Shown in pieces: positions 39,582-47,425 of a DNA stretch of 48,208 bases. The translations under genes and the position numbers were made by a program. Source of the DNA: Chloroflexota bacterium (lineage in GTDB: Bacteria; Chloroflexota; Dehalococcoidia; Bin125); NCBI GenBank assembly GCA_028874365.1, contig JAPPJZ010000015.1, positions 1-48,208 on the forward strand, in the 5' to 3' direction. The number at the start of each line of letters is the position of its first letter. The first letter of the stretch is position 1. The notes beneath the pieces are model-generated. The model worked only from the letters and a program-made list of their open reading frames with translations, was not told the origin of the DNA and did no database searches.

Positions 39582-40763
39582 ATGGAACTGCGATTCTCCG
39601 AGACTGAGGAAGCCCTGCGCGGCGAGGTCCGCCAGTTCCTGCTCGACAACATCCCAGAACCGGCGTCGAGCGAGGGCCCCGGCGGCGCGCGCGAGAACGA
39701 AGAGGACTTCGAAAACGCGGTCGAGTTCAACCGCAAGCTCGCCGATCGCGGTTGGATCGCTCCGGCCTGGCCGAAGGAATATGGCGGTTTGGGCGCCTCG
39801 ATCTACGAGCAGATTGTGTTCAACGAGGAGTTCGGTTACCACGGAGCGCCCGATACTGGGACGCGCGGCTTCGGCGTCGGCATGATCGGCCCGACCCTGA
39901 TCATCCATGGCTCGGACGAGCAGAAAGCCGATTACCTGCCCAAGATCACCTCTGGCGAACACATCTGGTGCCAGGGCTACTCCGAGCCCGGCTCGGGCTC
40001 CGACCTCGCCTCGCTGCAAACCCGCGCGGTCCGCGATGGCGACGACTACATCATCAACGGCCAGAAGATCTGGACCTCAGGCGGTCACCGCGCCAACCAG
40101 ATGTTCTGCCTCGTCCGCACCGACCCCGACGCCCCCAAGCACCGCGGTATCTCGTTCCTGCTGATTGACGACATCAAGAACACGCCCGGCCTCTCGGTCC
40201 GACCGCTGATCAACATGGCCGGACGCCACCACTTCAATGAGGTCTTCTTCGAGGACGTCCGCGTGCCGGCCAAGAACCGAATTGGCGAGGAGAACCGCGG
40301 CTGGTACGTCGGCATGACGCTGCTCGACTTCGAGCGCTCCGGGATCGGCACGACGGCCGGTCAGCGCAAGACGCTTGAGGGCATGACCGAGGAGTTGCAG
40401 AACGGCCCGGCCGATGACCGCGAGCGTTACCGGCTGGGTCTGTCCGACCTGGTGATCAGCAACAACGTGGCCAAGTACCTCGGCTACCGGATTGGTCACA
40501 TCCAGGCCACCGGCAACGTGCCCAACTACGAGGCATCTGTGATCAAGATCTTCCAGTCCGAACTGGGCCAGAAGATCTACAACTACGGGATCAAGATGTT
40601 CGGCCTCAGCGGCCAGCTCATCCCCGAAGAACCGACCGCTCCCTGGTCCGGAGACATGCCCGAGCAGTACCTGCTCGCCGTACCCAGCACGATCTACTCG
40701 GGTACCAACGAGATCCAGCGAAACATCATCGCGACGCGTGGTCTCGGTCTGCCGCGGTCGTAG
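39582..40763 (+). CDS. Acyl-CoA dehydrogenase family protein
   Basis: 393 residues from ATG 39582 with GAGGTGG just upstream; a GTG at 39573 overlaps that site. FAD flavoprotein that makes 2-enoyl-CoA from acyl-CoA and passes electrons to ETF. Family segments: WCQGYSEPGSGSDLASL (129-145), IINGQKIWTSGGHRA and the closing TIYSGTNEIQRNII. The position of the MCAD catalytic Glu376 is Ser373 here, while Glu251 in LLDFERSG aligns with the base of isovaleryl-CoA dehydrogenase, so the base has probably moved to helix G. Chain-length preference unknown. Followed by a strong terminator. Confidence 0.93.
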   Translation: MELRFSETEEALRGEVRQFLLDNIPEPASSEGPGGARENEEDFENAVEFNRKLADRGWIAPAWPKEYGGLGASIYEQIVFNEEFGYHGAPDTGTRGFGVGMIGPTLIIHGSDEQKADYLPKITSGEHIWCQGYSEPGSGSDLASLQTRAVRDGDDYIINGQKIWTSGGHRANQMFCLVRTDPDAPKHRGISFLLIDDIKNTPGLSVRPLINMAGRHHFNEVFFEDVRVPAKNRIGEENRGWYVGMTLLDFERSGIGTTAGQRKTLEGMTEELQNGPADDRERYRLGLSDLVISNNVAKYLGYRIGHIQATGNVPNYEASVIKIFQSELGQKIYNYGIKMFGLSGQLIPEEPTAPWSGDMPEQYLLAVPSTIYSGTNEIQRNIIATRGLGLPRS

Positions 40764-40789
40764 CTACTGTCGTTCCGAAGTCAACAACG

Positions 40790-40822
40790 CTGCGGCGCGT
40801 CAAGGACGCGCCGCAGTTGTTT
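40790..40822 (+). terminator. Intrinsic terminator after the acyl-CoA dehydrogenase gene
   Basis: A perfect 12-bp GC-rich stem (40790-40801 with 40805-40816) closes a 3-base AAG loop and is followed by TTGTTT. On the other strand the hairpin is followed by GTTGTTGACTT, also T-rich, so it may stop both this gene and the convergent gene at 40822-41769. It is the clearest terminator in the window. Confidence 0.85.
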
Positions 40823-41769
40823 CAGCGGCCGCAGAGCGAGCGGAAGACCGGTGGGTTTCGCTCTGCCTGGTCCTGCTCTACTTCGATTCGCTGTTCACTC
40901 AGCATGGAGTTCCCGCGGGCGTAGATCACTTGTAACGTCCCCGCCGGTTCAGCTGCGACTGGGGCGTTGACCGCGATGGCGATGCTTCCGACGTTGGCGT
41001 TGGTCAGGGCATCGTCGGCTAAGGCCCAGAGCGCGGTGACTGAGGAGTCGCCCGCCGACCCGGGTTCCGGCCAGACCAGGAGGGGCCTTCTGCCAAGTTC
41101 TTGCTCGACCAGTGCCAATACCCACTGATGCACGACCGCCTCGTCCCACAGTCGACCGCAACCTCCGGCAGCCTGTAACTCGTCGGCCATCTTTGAGGTG
41201 AAGGCGCTCGCGAGGACAGTGCGGCCCCGGTCGGCCAACTCTTCCACGTTTGAGCGCAGGCCGTAGTGCTCGATTCGATGGTCGATGTCGGGGTTGTTGA
41301 TGGTCCGTCGGGCCATGTGGTCGTGGAGGCCTCCGAGGAACGGCAATAGCGGCGGATGCGATGGGAACTGGCCCTTCATCTTGACCGGTTTGTCGCGTGA
41401 GAGGTGGCCGTACTCCCGCTGGGCTCGAGCCTGGATTTCGGCGTCGCCGTTGTAGATCGTCCAGCCGATTGGCAGGATGGCGTTGTAGTCTCCGTCGATC
41501 TCGGTGTCAGCCTCGGCGGCCGGTCCGGCGCCGACCTCGATCTTGCCTCCCGAGATGGTGAACCAGAAGCCCGCGACGTTGTCCTCAAAGCCAAGGTGCG
41601 GCGGGGCGTTCTGCCAGCGCTCCGTCACCGACCACTCGACGCCGTCGAGAGCATCAGGGTGCAAAGCGGCCTGGTCCTGCAGATAGCGGTTCGCCTCTTC
41701 GCACCATTCCCTGGATGCGAACTCCACCCATTCGCTCTCCGGGATTGGCGGCTTGGTGCTCGTCGACAT
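40822..41769 (-). CDS. Uncharacterised protein, possible SCP2-like N-terminal domain
   Basis: 315 residues with a strong GAGGAGG site 5 bases before the ATG at 41769. The first 140 residues include FWFTISGGKIEVGAG, a run of acidic residues and EIDGDYNAILPIGW, a pattern like the sterol-carrier-protein-2 sheet, which binds lipid or acyl chains. The region after about 150 (LGGLHDHMARRTI) is unassigned, and the last 100 residues look like a separate small alpha/beta domain. No signal peptide or membrane helix. A lipid or acyl-CoA related role would suit the neighbourhood but is inference. Its stop codon lies at the edge of the shared terminator. Confidence 0.6.
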   Translation of the reverse strand: MSTSTKPPIPESEWVEFASREWCEEANRYLQDQAALHPDALDGVEWSVTERWQNAPPHLGFEDNVAGFWFTISGGKIEVGAGPAAEADTEIDGDYNAILPIGWTIYNGDAEIQARAQREYGHLSRDKPVKMKGQFPSHPPLLPFLGGLHDHMARRTINNPDIDHRIEHYGLRSNVEELADRGRTVLASAFTSKMADELQAAGGCGRLWDEAVVHQWVLALVEQELGRRPLLVWPEPGSAGDSSVTALWALADDALTNANVGSIAIAVNAPVAAEPAGTLQVIYARGNSMLSEQRIEVEQDQAERNPPVFRSLCGR

Positions 41770-41821
41770 CTCGGCCTCCTCGGGCTACTCGGCGAAGATA
41801 GCGAACCGAACGGCGCGGAAA

Positions 41822-43426
41822 TTAGCCCTGCCAGAGCTGGCCGTTGTCGGTCTGGTTGGTGATGGCGAACCAATAGGCATTGTGTCCGCCGACCCTTGGA
41901 AGCACCTCGCCGTCCGGTCCGAGCAGACTGTCCTCTCGGATCTTCCAGACTCCGCCATCGGCATCGATCAGCGTTCCGCTCTGCGGAACAGCCGACTCGA
42001 ATCGGACATTGCCCGACTCATATGAGCGGCCGCCTTCGCCGTCGGCGGTCGCGACGACGACGATCGGCAAGCCGCCGACCTCGTCCTGTGCGAACGTGCG
42101 CTGTGCCAGCAGTTCGATTGGGTAGGCAGTCAGCGCCTCGCCGACTCGCACCGCGTAGACATTGTCCTTTTGGGCCAGACGATCGTCCTCAACCGGGACG
42201 TTGAACCAGGTGAGCGGGCTGTTGAAGTAGTCGTTGTAGGCCACTCCCGGTCCATAGTCACGCACGAAGCCGGTGTTGATGCTCAACACTGTCGTGTCGG
42301 GATGGCGCTCGTACCAGTCGCCCCAGGTGGTGACAACTACGGGCAGCACCGTGAGTCGGATGTCCTCTCCGACCAGCGGGCCCCAGGCGGGTTTGCCGCT
42401 GAATTGGTTCCAGAGCGTGCGCGTGTTGCGGTCGTACATCAGCTTGTTCGAGCGGTAGAGCAGTCCGCTGGTGCCGAAGCGGTAGACCTCGGGGCCAACG
42501 CGACCGTCGAACAGGATCGGCGAGCCGCAGAGCGTGCAGTAGGCGAGGGACACGGGGACCCCGCCGATCGTGTCGTTGACCATTTCGTGCCAGGCGATGA
42601 TTCGGATCGGGTAGGCGCGGGCGTCGCCGTCGATCTCGACGCCTACGACGACATCCGTGTCATTGATCCAATCGGCTGCTTCCTCGGGGAAGATCTGAGC
42701 GGGGAACTCGAGTGGCGGGATGCCGTCGACGCGGACGCCTCCCCACTGGATTTCTCGCGCGTCGATCACGATCGCCGCCTCAGGATCCATCATCTCGGCC
42801 ATGTCTTCGAACTGGCCGCCGAACAGTGCCTGCTTGAAGCGCAGATAGGCGGTTGTCGCGCTGTCGTCTGGGTGGAAATCGAAGATCTCGGGGAAGTCGT
42901 AGACCGTGCGCAGCGAGTCCCCGAAGCGCGCCTTCAGATGTTCGAGGGCCTGCTCCCAATAGGGGCTGGGGAACGCGGCGAGGTCGACGATGTACTTGTC
43001 GATTGCCGGGGAGTCGGAGGCGAGCAACCGGTCGATCAGCGCCTGTGCAGCGGCGGGAATCGGTAGGTAGCGACCGTAGAAGCCGTCCAACGGCCCCCAG
43101 AACACCAATTCAGCCATCTCCACGGCGTCGGGATCGAATGGGCCGTCAGCGACGGTCTCTGTCTGTTGCTGAGCTTGTTGTTGCGGCTCAGCTGCGTCCT
43201 GTTGGCTCTGCTGGCGCGTCTGCGCGACCGATTCCTCGGCTTGCTCGGCGACCTGGCGCTGCTCCGGGTCGGGCTCGTCGGGCTCCGGCTGCTCGCTTGC
43301 GGGCTGAGCTTGAGTGGTTGCCTGTTGCTCCGCGTGCTCGACCGCTGACGGCGCCGGAGTTCGCTCGGATCCACCACAGGCGGATAGAACCATTACGCAC
43401 GCGAGAGTCGCGATCAGCCAACGCAT
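41822..43426 (-). CDS. DUF3179-domain lipoprotein
   Basis: 534 residues from the ATG at 43426, preceded by GGGAGG. A lipoprotein signal peptide ends in the lipobox LSAC with Cys17, so the protein is exported and lipid-anchored. Residues 20-90 are a Glu/Gln/Pro-rich linker. The DUF3179 domain follows (about 190-460), with DARAYPIRIIAWHEMVND, AYCTLCGSPILFDG and GTSGLLYRSNKLMYD. The CTLC cysteines and the nearby His are suggestive of a metal or redox site (inference). Function of the family is unknown. A much longer upstream reading is rejected because it runs under the divergent hydratase gene. Confidence 0.88.
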   Translation of the reverse strand: MRWLIATLACVMVLSACGGSERTPAPSAVEHAEQQATTQAQPASEQPEPDEPDPEQRQVAEQAEESVAQTRQQSQQDAAEPQQQAQQQTETVADGPFDPDAVEMAELVFWGPLDGFYGRYLPIPAAAQALIDRLLASDSPAIDKYIVDLAAFPSPYWEQALEHLKARFGDSLRTVYDFPEIFDFHPDDSATTAYLRFKQALFGGQFEDMAEMMDPEAAIVIDAREIQWGGVRVDGIPPLEFPAQIFPEEAADWINDTDVVVGVEIDGDARAYPIRIIAWHEMVNDTIGGVPVSLAYCTLCGSPILFDGRVGPEVYRFGTSGLLYRSNKLMYDRNTRTLWNQFSGKPAWGPLVGEDIRLTVLPVVVTTWGDWYERHPDTTVLSINTGFVRDYGPGVAYNDYFNSPLTWFNVPVEDDRLAQKDNVYAVRVGEALTAYPIELLAQRTFAQDEVGGLPIVVVATADGEGGRSYESGNVRFESAVPQSGTLIDADGGVWKIREDSLLGPDGEVLPRVGGHNAYWFAITNQTDNGQLWQG

Positions 43427-43559
43427 TTCTCCGCCCCTCCCGTCCGCTCTCCACAGCGTATGACGCAACCGTATGCCTCGGATCTCAGCCCGACTCTGCG
43501 TCAGTGGGATTGCCCGTATCTTCGCACTACATCGTTCGGTCCACTCCTGGAGACTCGCA

Positions 43560-44348
43560 ATGCCGGAACCGCCTCTGCTATTCGAACCAGATCGCGCCAA
43601 CCGGCGGGCGGTGATGACATTCAACCGCCCCGAGCGCATGAACGCGATTAGCCCGGAACTACAGGCGCTCCAGCGCGAGGCGATCGAAGAGTTCAAAGCG
43701 GATCCGGACCTCTGGGTGCTGATCGTGACCGGGGCCGGCGAGCGAGCGTTCTCGGCCGGCGCCGATCTGAGCAGCACGATCCCCAACGCAACGGCGGCGA
43801 CCCGCGATGAGCCGCTGAAGGTGAACGAGACCCGCGGACTGCACGATGTGCACAAGCCGGTGATCGCGGCGGTCAATGGCTACTGCATCGCCGGCGGGCT
43901 CGAGTTCATGCTGGGCACCGACATCCGCGTGGCCGCCGAACATGCCGAGTTCGGACTGCAGGAAGTGCGATGGGGGATCATTCCGATTGGCGGCTCGCAC
44001 ATCCGCCTGCCGCGGCAGATACCCTGGTGCTGGGCGATGGAGATCTTGCTGACCGGTCGCCGGCTTTCGGCGGCTGAGGCGTTGCAGTGCGGATTGATCA
44101 ACCGGGTCGTGCCTGCTGATCGGCTGATGGAGACGGCGAACGGGATCGCCGATCTGATCTGTCGCAACGGCCCGTTGGCCGTGCGGACGGCGAAGGAGAT
44201 CGCGGTGCGCGGGGCGATGGGGATGTCGTGGGAGCAGGCCTGGAGCCTGGAGTCGCTGCTTGGGGCGAGAGCGTTCGGCAGCGAGGATGCGATCGAGGGT
44301 CCGCGGGCGTTCATGGAGAAGCGCGACCCGGTGTTCAAGGGTCGATAG
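43560..44348 (+). CDS. Enoyl-CoA hydratase, first of a tandem pair
   Basis: 262 residues from ATG 43560, with GGAG 7 bases upstream; earlier in-frame starts lack this. Crotonase fold with oxyanion-hole segments GERAFSAGADL and NGYCIAGGLEFM. Both hydratase glutamates appear present, in FGLQEVRWGI and WAMEILLTG, so water addition to 2-enoyl-CoA is plausible. The protein ends in SEDAIEGPRAFMEKRDPVFKGR-like sequence shared with its neighbour. The second copy starts 37 bases downstream, and the two probably form one transcript. Substrate unknown. Divergent from the DUF3179 lipoprotein. Confidence 0.92.
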   Translation: MPEPPLLFEPDRANRRAVMTFNRPERMNAISPELQALQREAIEEFKADPDLWVLIVTGAGERAFSAGADLSSTIPNATAATRDEPLKVNETRGLHDVHKPVIAAVNGYCIAGGLEFMLGTDIRVAAEHAEFGLQEVRWGIIPIGGSHIRLPRQIPWCWAMEILLTGRRLSAAEALQCGLINRVVPADRLMETANGIADLICRNGPLAVRTAKEIAVRGAMGMSWEQAWSLESLLGARAFGSEDAIEGPRAFMEKRDPVFKGR

Positions 44349-44384
44349 CGGGATAGGCTCTGATTCGAGCCAAGGAGAGTGCCG

Positions 44385-45173
44385 ATGTCCGATCTGCCGC
44401 TGATCTATGAGAAGGATCCCGCCAACAGGCGTTGTGTGATCACGTTCAACCGCCCTGAGCGGATGAATGCGATGTCGCTCGAGCTGCTTTCGCTGCTGCG
44501 CGACGCGACCGAGGACTTCAACAACGACCCGGATCTGTGGGTCGCGATCATTACCGGGGCGGGAGAACGCGCCTTCTGCGCCGGCGCCGACCTGAGCAGC
44601 ACGATTCCGGCCAAGGCCGGCGGCGCTCGCAACGAGCCGCTCAAGGTGAACGAGACGCGCAATCTGCATCGAGTGTTCAAGCCGGTGCTCTCGGCGATCA
44701 ACGGTTACTGCATCGCGGGCGGACTTGAGTACATGCTGGGCACCGACATTCGCGTCGCGGCCGAGCACGCCGAGTTCGGGTTGCAGGAGGTCCGCTGGGG
44801 CATCGTTCCCGACGCCGGGGCGCACATTCGCCTGCCGCGCCAGATTCCCTGGGCGTGGGCGATGGAGATCCTGTTGACGGGCCGGCGGCTGAGCGCGCAG
44901 GAGGCTCTGCAATGCGGGTTGATCAATCGCGTCGTCCCGCTTGACGAGCTGATGCCGACGATCCATGCGATCGCCGACCTGATCTGCGCGAACGGTCCGC
45001 TCGCCGTGCGCACGGCCAAGGAGATCGTGATTCGCGGCTCGATGGGCATGTCCTGGGAGCAGGCGTGGAGCATGGAGTCGTTGTTGGGCGCCCGAGCGTT
45101 CGGCAGCGAGGACGCGATCGAGGGGCCACGGGCGTTCATGGAGAAGCGGACGCCGCAGTTCAAGGGGCGCTGA
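44385..45173 (+). CDS. Enoyl-CoA hydratase, second of a tandem pair
   Basis: 262 residues from ATG 44385, preceded by AAGGAG; a GTG six bases earlier is too close to that site. It is clearly a paralogue of the preceding gene over its whole length, with the same GERAFCAGADL, NGYCIAGGLEYM, FGLQEVRWGI and WAMEILLTG motifs and an almost identical C-terminal 30 residues. Substitutions cluster in the N-terminal third and in the stretch after SSTIP, which borders the acyl pocket, hinting at a different substrate (inference). The epoxide-hydrolase-like gene follows 21 bases downstream. Confidence 0.93.
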   Translation: MSDLPLIYEKDPANRRCVITFNRPERMNAMSLELLSLLRDATEDFNNDPDLWVAIITGAGERAFCAGADLSSTIPAKAGGARNEPLKVNETRNLHRVFKPVLSAINGYCIAGGLEYMLGTDIRVAAEHAEFGLQEVRWGIVPDAGAHIRLPRQIPWAWAMEILLTGRRLSAQEALQCGLINRVVPLDELMPTIHAIADLICANGPLAVRTAKEIVIRGSMGMSWEQAWSMESLLGARAFGSEDAIEGPRAFMEKRTPQFKGR

Positions 45174-45194
45174 GCGATCGAGTTGGATTGCACA

Positions 45195-46349
45195 ATGACC
45201 GAACTCACGGGCTACGGAGCGGGCACGCTGGACTCGAGCATTCGCTCGCGGTTCGTTGAAGGCGTCAATGGTCTGACGATGCACATCCTGGAAGCCGGCT
45301 GGAGCGGTGAGGATCGTCCCCGCCTGCTGTTGCTGCATGGCTTCCCCGAGATCGCCTACAGCTGGCGCAGGGTGATGCCGTTGCTGGCGGAGGCCGGGTT
45401 TCATGTGGTTGCGCCGGATCAGCGCGGCTACGGCCGGACGACCGGTTGGACAGCGAGCTACGACGACAGCCTGATTCCGTATGGAATGTTGAATCTGACC
45501 AGGGACGCGGTGGGGCTGGTCAGCGCGCTGGGATGGGACAGCGTCGACGGCGTGTTCGGGCATGATTTCGGCTCGCCGGTGGCGGCATACTGCGCGTTGA
45601 TTCGGCCCGACATCTTTCATTCGGTCGTGACGATGAGCGGACCGTTTGGCGGTCCGCCCGGTCTGCCGGCGGGTGAGCTTCGCGGGTCGGGGGCGGCGGG
45701 GTCGGCGAGCATCGCCGACGACCTGGCGGCGCTGGAGCGTCCGCGCAAGCACTACCAGCTCTACTACTGCACGCGGCCGGCGGATGGCGACATGACGAAC
45801 GCCCCGCAGGGCGTTCATGACTTCCTGCGCGCCTACTACCACCACAAGAGCGCCGACTGGACGCAGAACCGGCCGCATCCGCTGGAGGCGTGGACGGCGA
45901 CGGACCTGGCCAAGCTGCCGACCTACTACGTGATGGACCTGGCAGAGGACATGCCGACGACGGTGGCTGGTGAGATGCCGTCGGCGGAGGAGGTCGCGAA
46001 CTGTTCGTGGCTGACGGAGTCGGAGATGGCGGTCTACGCGGGCGAGTATGAGCGCAACGGGTTTCAGGGCGGGCTGAACTGGTACCGGGCGACGCGCGAT
46101 CCGGAGTGTGTGGCTCAGTTGCAGCTGTTTCACGGTCGGACGATCGATGTGCCGGCGGCGTTCATCGGCGGTTCGTCGGACTGGGGCGTGTACCAGTCGC
46201 CGGGCGGCTGGGATCGGATGGCTGCTGCCTGCACGAAGTTGATGGGCATGCACCTGGTCGATGGCGCCGGCCACTGGGTCCAACAGGAACAGCCCGAGGC
46301 GGTGACGGAGTTGCTGCTGAAGTTCCTCGATGAAGCGGCCTCGGTTTGA
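45195..46349 (+). CDS. Alpha/beta hydrolase, epoxide-hydrolase-like
   Basis: 384 residues from ATG 45195. The order LLLLHGFPEIAYSWR (with the HGxP oxyanion element), VVAPDQRGYGRT and the nucleophile elbow FGHDFGSPVA with Asp124 is that of soluble epoxide hydrolases and haloalkane dehalogenases, which use Asp rather than Ser. The catalytic His lies near the end in GAGHWVQQEQPE. The cap region is long (about 150-300) with several Tyr residues that could be the ring-opening pair. Epoxide hydrolase is the better guess because of HGFPE. Downstream of the hydratase pair, probably the same operon; convergent with the monooxygenase genes, 3 bases apart. Confidence 0.85.
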   Translation: MTELTGYGAGTLDSSIRSRFVEGVNGLTMHILEAGWSGEDRPRLLLLHGFPEIAYSWRRVMPLLAEAGFHVVAPDQRGYGRTTGWTASYDDSLIPYGMLNLTRDAVGLVSALGWDSVDGVFGHDFGSPVAAYCALIRPDIFHSVVTMSGPFGGPPGLPAGELRGSGAAGSASIADDLAALERPRKHYQLYYCTRPADGDMTNAPQGVHDFLRAYYHHKSADWTQNRPHPLEAWTATDLAKLPTYYVMDLAEDMPTTVAGEMPSAEEVANCSWLTESEMAVYAGEYERNGFQGGLNWYRATRDPECVAQLQLFHGRTIDVPAAFIGGSSDWGVYQSPGGWDRMAAACTKLMGMHLVDGAGHWVQQEQPEAVTELLLKFLDEAASV

Positions 46350-46352
46350 CCC

Positions 46353-47420
46353 TTAGCGCCTGAGCTGTGGGGCGACGTCGCTGACGAAGCGCTCGCTGCA
46401 CTCGGAGTCGGGGTGGCTGGGGTCGAGGGTGGCGCCGGGGATGAAGAAGCGGGTGATTCCCAGTTCAATCAGCTCTCCGAGGCGTTGGACGCAGTGGTCG
46501 GGCGGGCCGAAAATTCCGAAGCTGCCGGCGAACTCCTGTGTGACCTGTGCCGACTGCGGGCTGCCCTCTCGCGCGTGGCCATGCATATCGTAGCTGTCGT
46601 GGATTTTCGTCAGTACGTCACGCTGGTAGTCGGTGACCGGCCCGACGATCTGGCCGTACATGTTGGAGAAACGGGCGAAGAGTGAGAGGCCCGCGGAACC
46701 GATCGAGAGCGCGACCTCCGGGTCGTCGTGGACGACCGTGGGAATGTAAGCGGCGAATGCGATTTCGGGGTCGAGACCCGCTGCCGATCGCGCTTCGCGG
46801 GCGACCTCCATGCCCCACTTGATCCGCTCGGGGTCTCCGCCAACGGCGAGGCTGACCTGCTCGGCGTGGCGGGCGGCTGCGGCGATGACGCGCGGCCCGG
46901 TGGCGGCCACGTCGACGGGCACCTTGGGATATGACGGGTTGAGCCATTCGATGCGGCTGGTTTCGGGCGTGTCGGCAAGGCCGAGGACGTGGACGTCGGT
47001 CTCGCCGAACTCCACATCGTCGCCGCGCAGGTAGCCCTGGAGCTGTACCAGGTAGTGCTCGAACCTGGACACCGCGTGCGGCGCCAGTCCAAGATGGGCC
47101 AGCGCCGAGTCGCCCCGTCCGATGCCCAGATAGGCGCGACCGCCGCTCTCGGCCTGGATCGCGGCGATTGCCGAGGCGGTCACGGCGGGATGCCGGGTGT
47201 AGGAGTTGGTCACTCCGGTGCCCAGCTTGAGCCGTGTGGTCGCGTGAGCGGCGACGGTCAGCGCGACGTAGCAGTCGCTGGCGCGATTCTGGCTGTCGAC
47301 GAAGGTGATGCCGTCGAAGCCCAGCTCCTCGGCGCGCTGAGCCTGCCGCGCGGAGGTGAACGCGGATGGATCGCCGCTCGAGGCGAGGCCTCGGCCCGAT
47401 GTCCAGAATTCGACCGGCAT
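46353..47420 (-). CDS. Luciferase-like flavin-dependent monooxygenase (LLM class)
   Basis: 355 residues. TIM-barrel bacterial-luciferase family: RAEELGFDGITFVDSQNRASD, LKLGTGVTNSYTRHPAVTA and GRAYLGIGRGDSALAHLG are the flavin and phosphate-binding segments. VPVDVAATGPRVIAAAARHA is typical of the F420/FMN-using members. Likely oxidises or reduces an organic substrate with FMNH2 or F420; the substrate is unknown. It starts 5 bases after the stop of a paralogous gene on the same strand, so the two are a tandem pair in one transcript. Confidence 0.9.
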   Translation of the reverse strand: MPVEFWTSGRGLASSGDPSAFTSARQAQRAEELGFDGITFVDSQNRASDCYVALTVAAHATTRLKLGTGVTNSYTRHPAVTASAIAAIQAESGGRAYLGIGRGDSALAHLGLAPHAVSRFEHYLVQLQGYLRGDDVEFGETDVHVLGLADTPETSRIEWLNPSYPKVPVDVAATGPRVIAAAARHAEQVSLAVGGDPERIKWGMEVAREARSAAGLDPEIAFAAYIPTVVHDDPEVALSIGSAGLSLFARFSNMYGQIVGPVTDYQRDVLTKIHDSYDMHGHAREGSPQSAQVTQEFAGSFGIFGPPDHCVQRLGELIELGITRFFIPGATLDPSHPDSECSERFVSDVAPQLRR

Positions 47421-47425
47421 GGCGC

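Noticed and set aside
43427-43876. A 150-residue N-terminal extension of the DUF3179 protein
   Set aside because: It runs under the divergent hydratase gene, while the ATG at 43426 has a ribosome site and starts a textbook lipoprotein signal.
43659-46283. An 874-codon open frame on the minus strand under the hydratase pair and the hydrolase
   Set aside because: It is antisense to three well-supported genes, is rich in His/Arg/Gln as expected from reversed GC-rich codons, and matches no family. The apparent internal repeat is just the mirror of the tandem hydratases.
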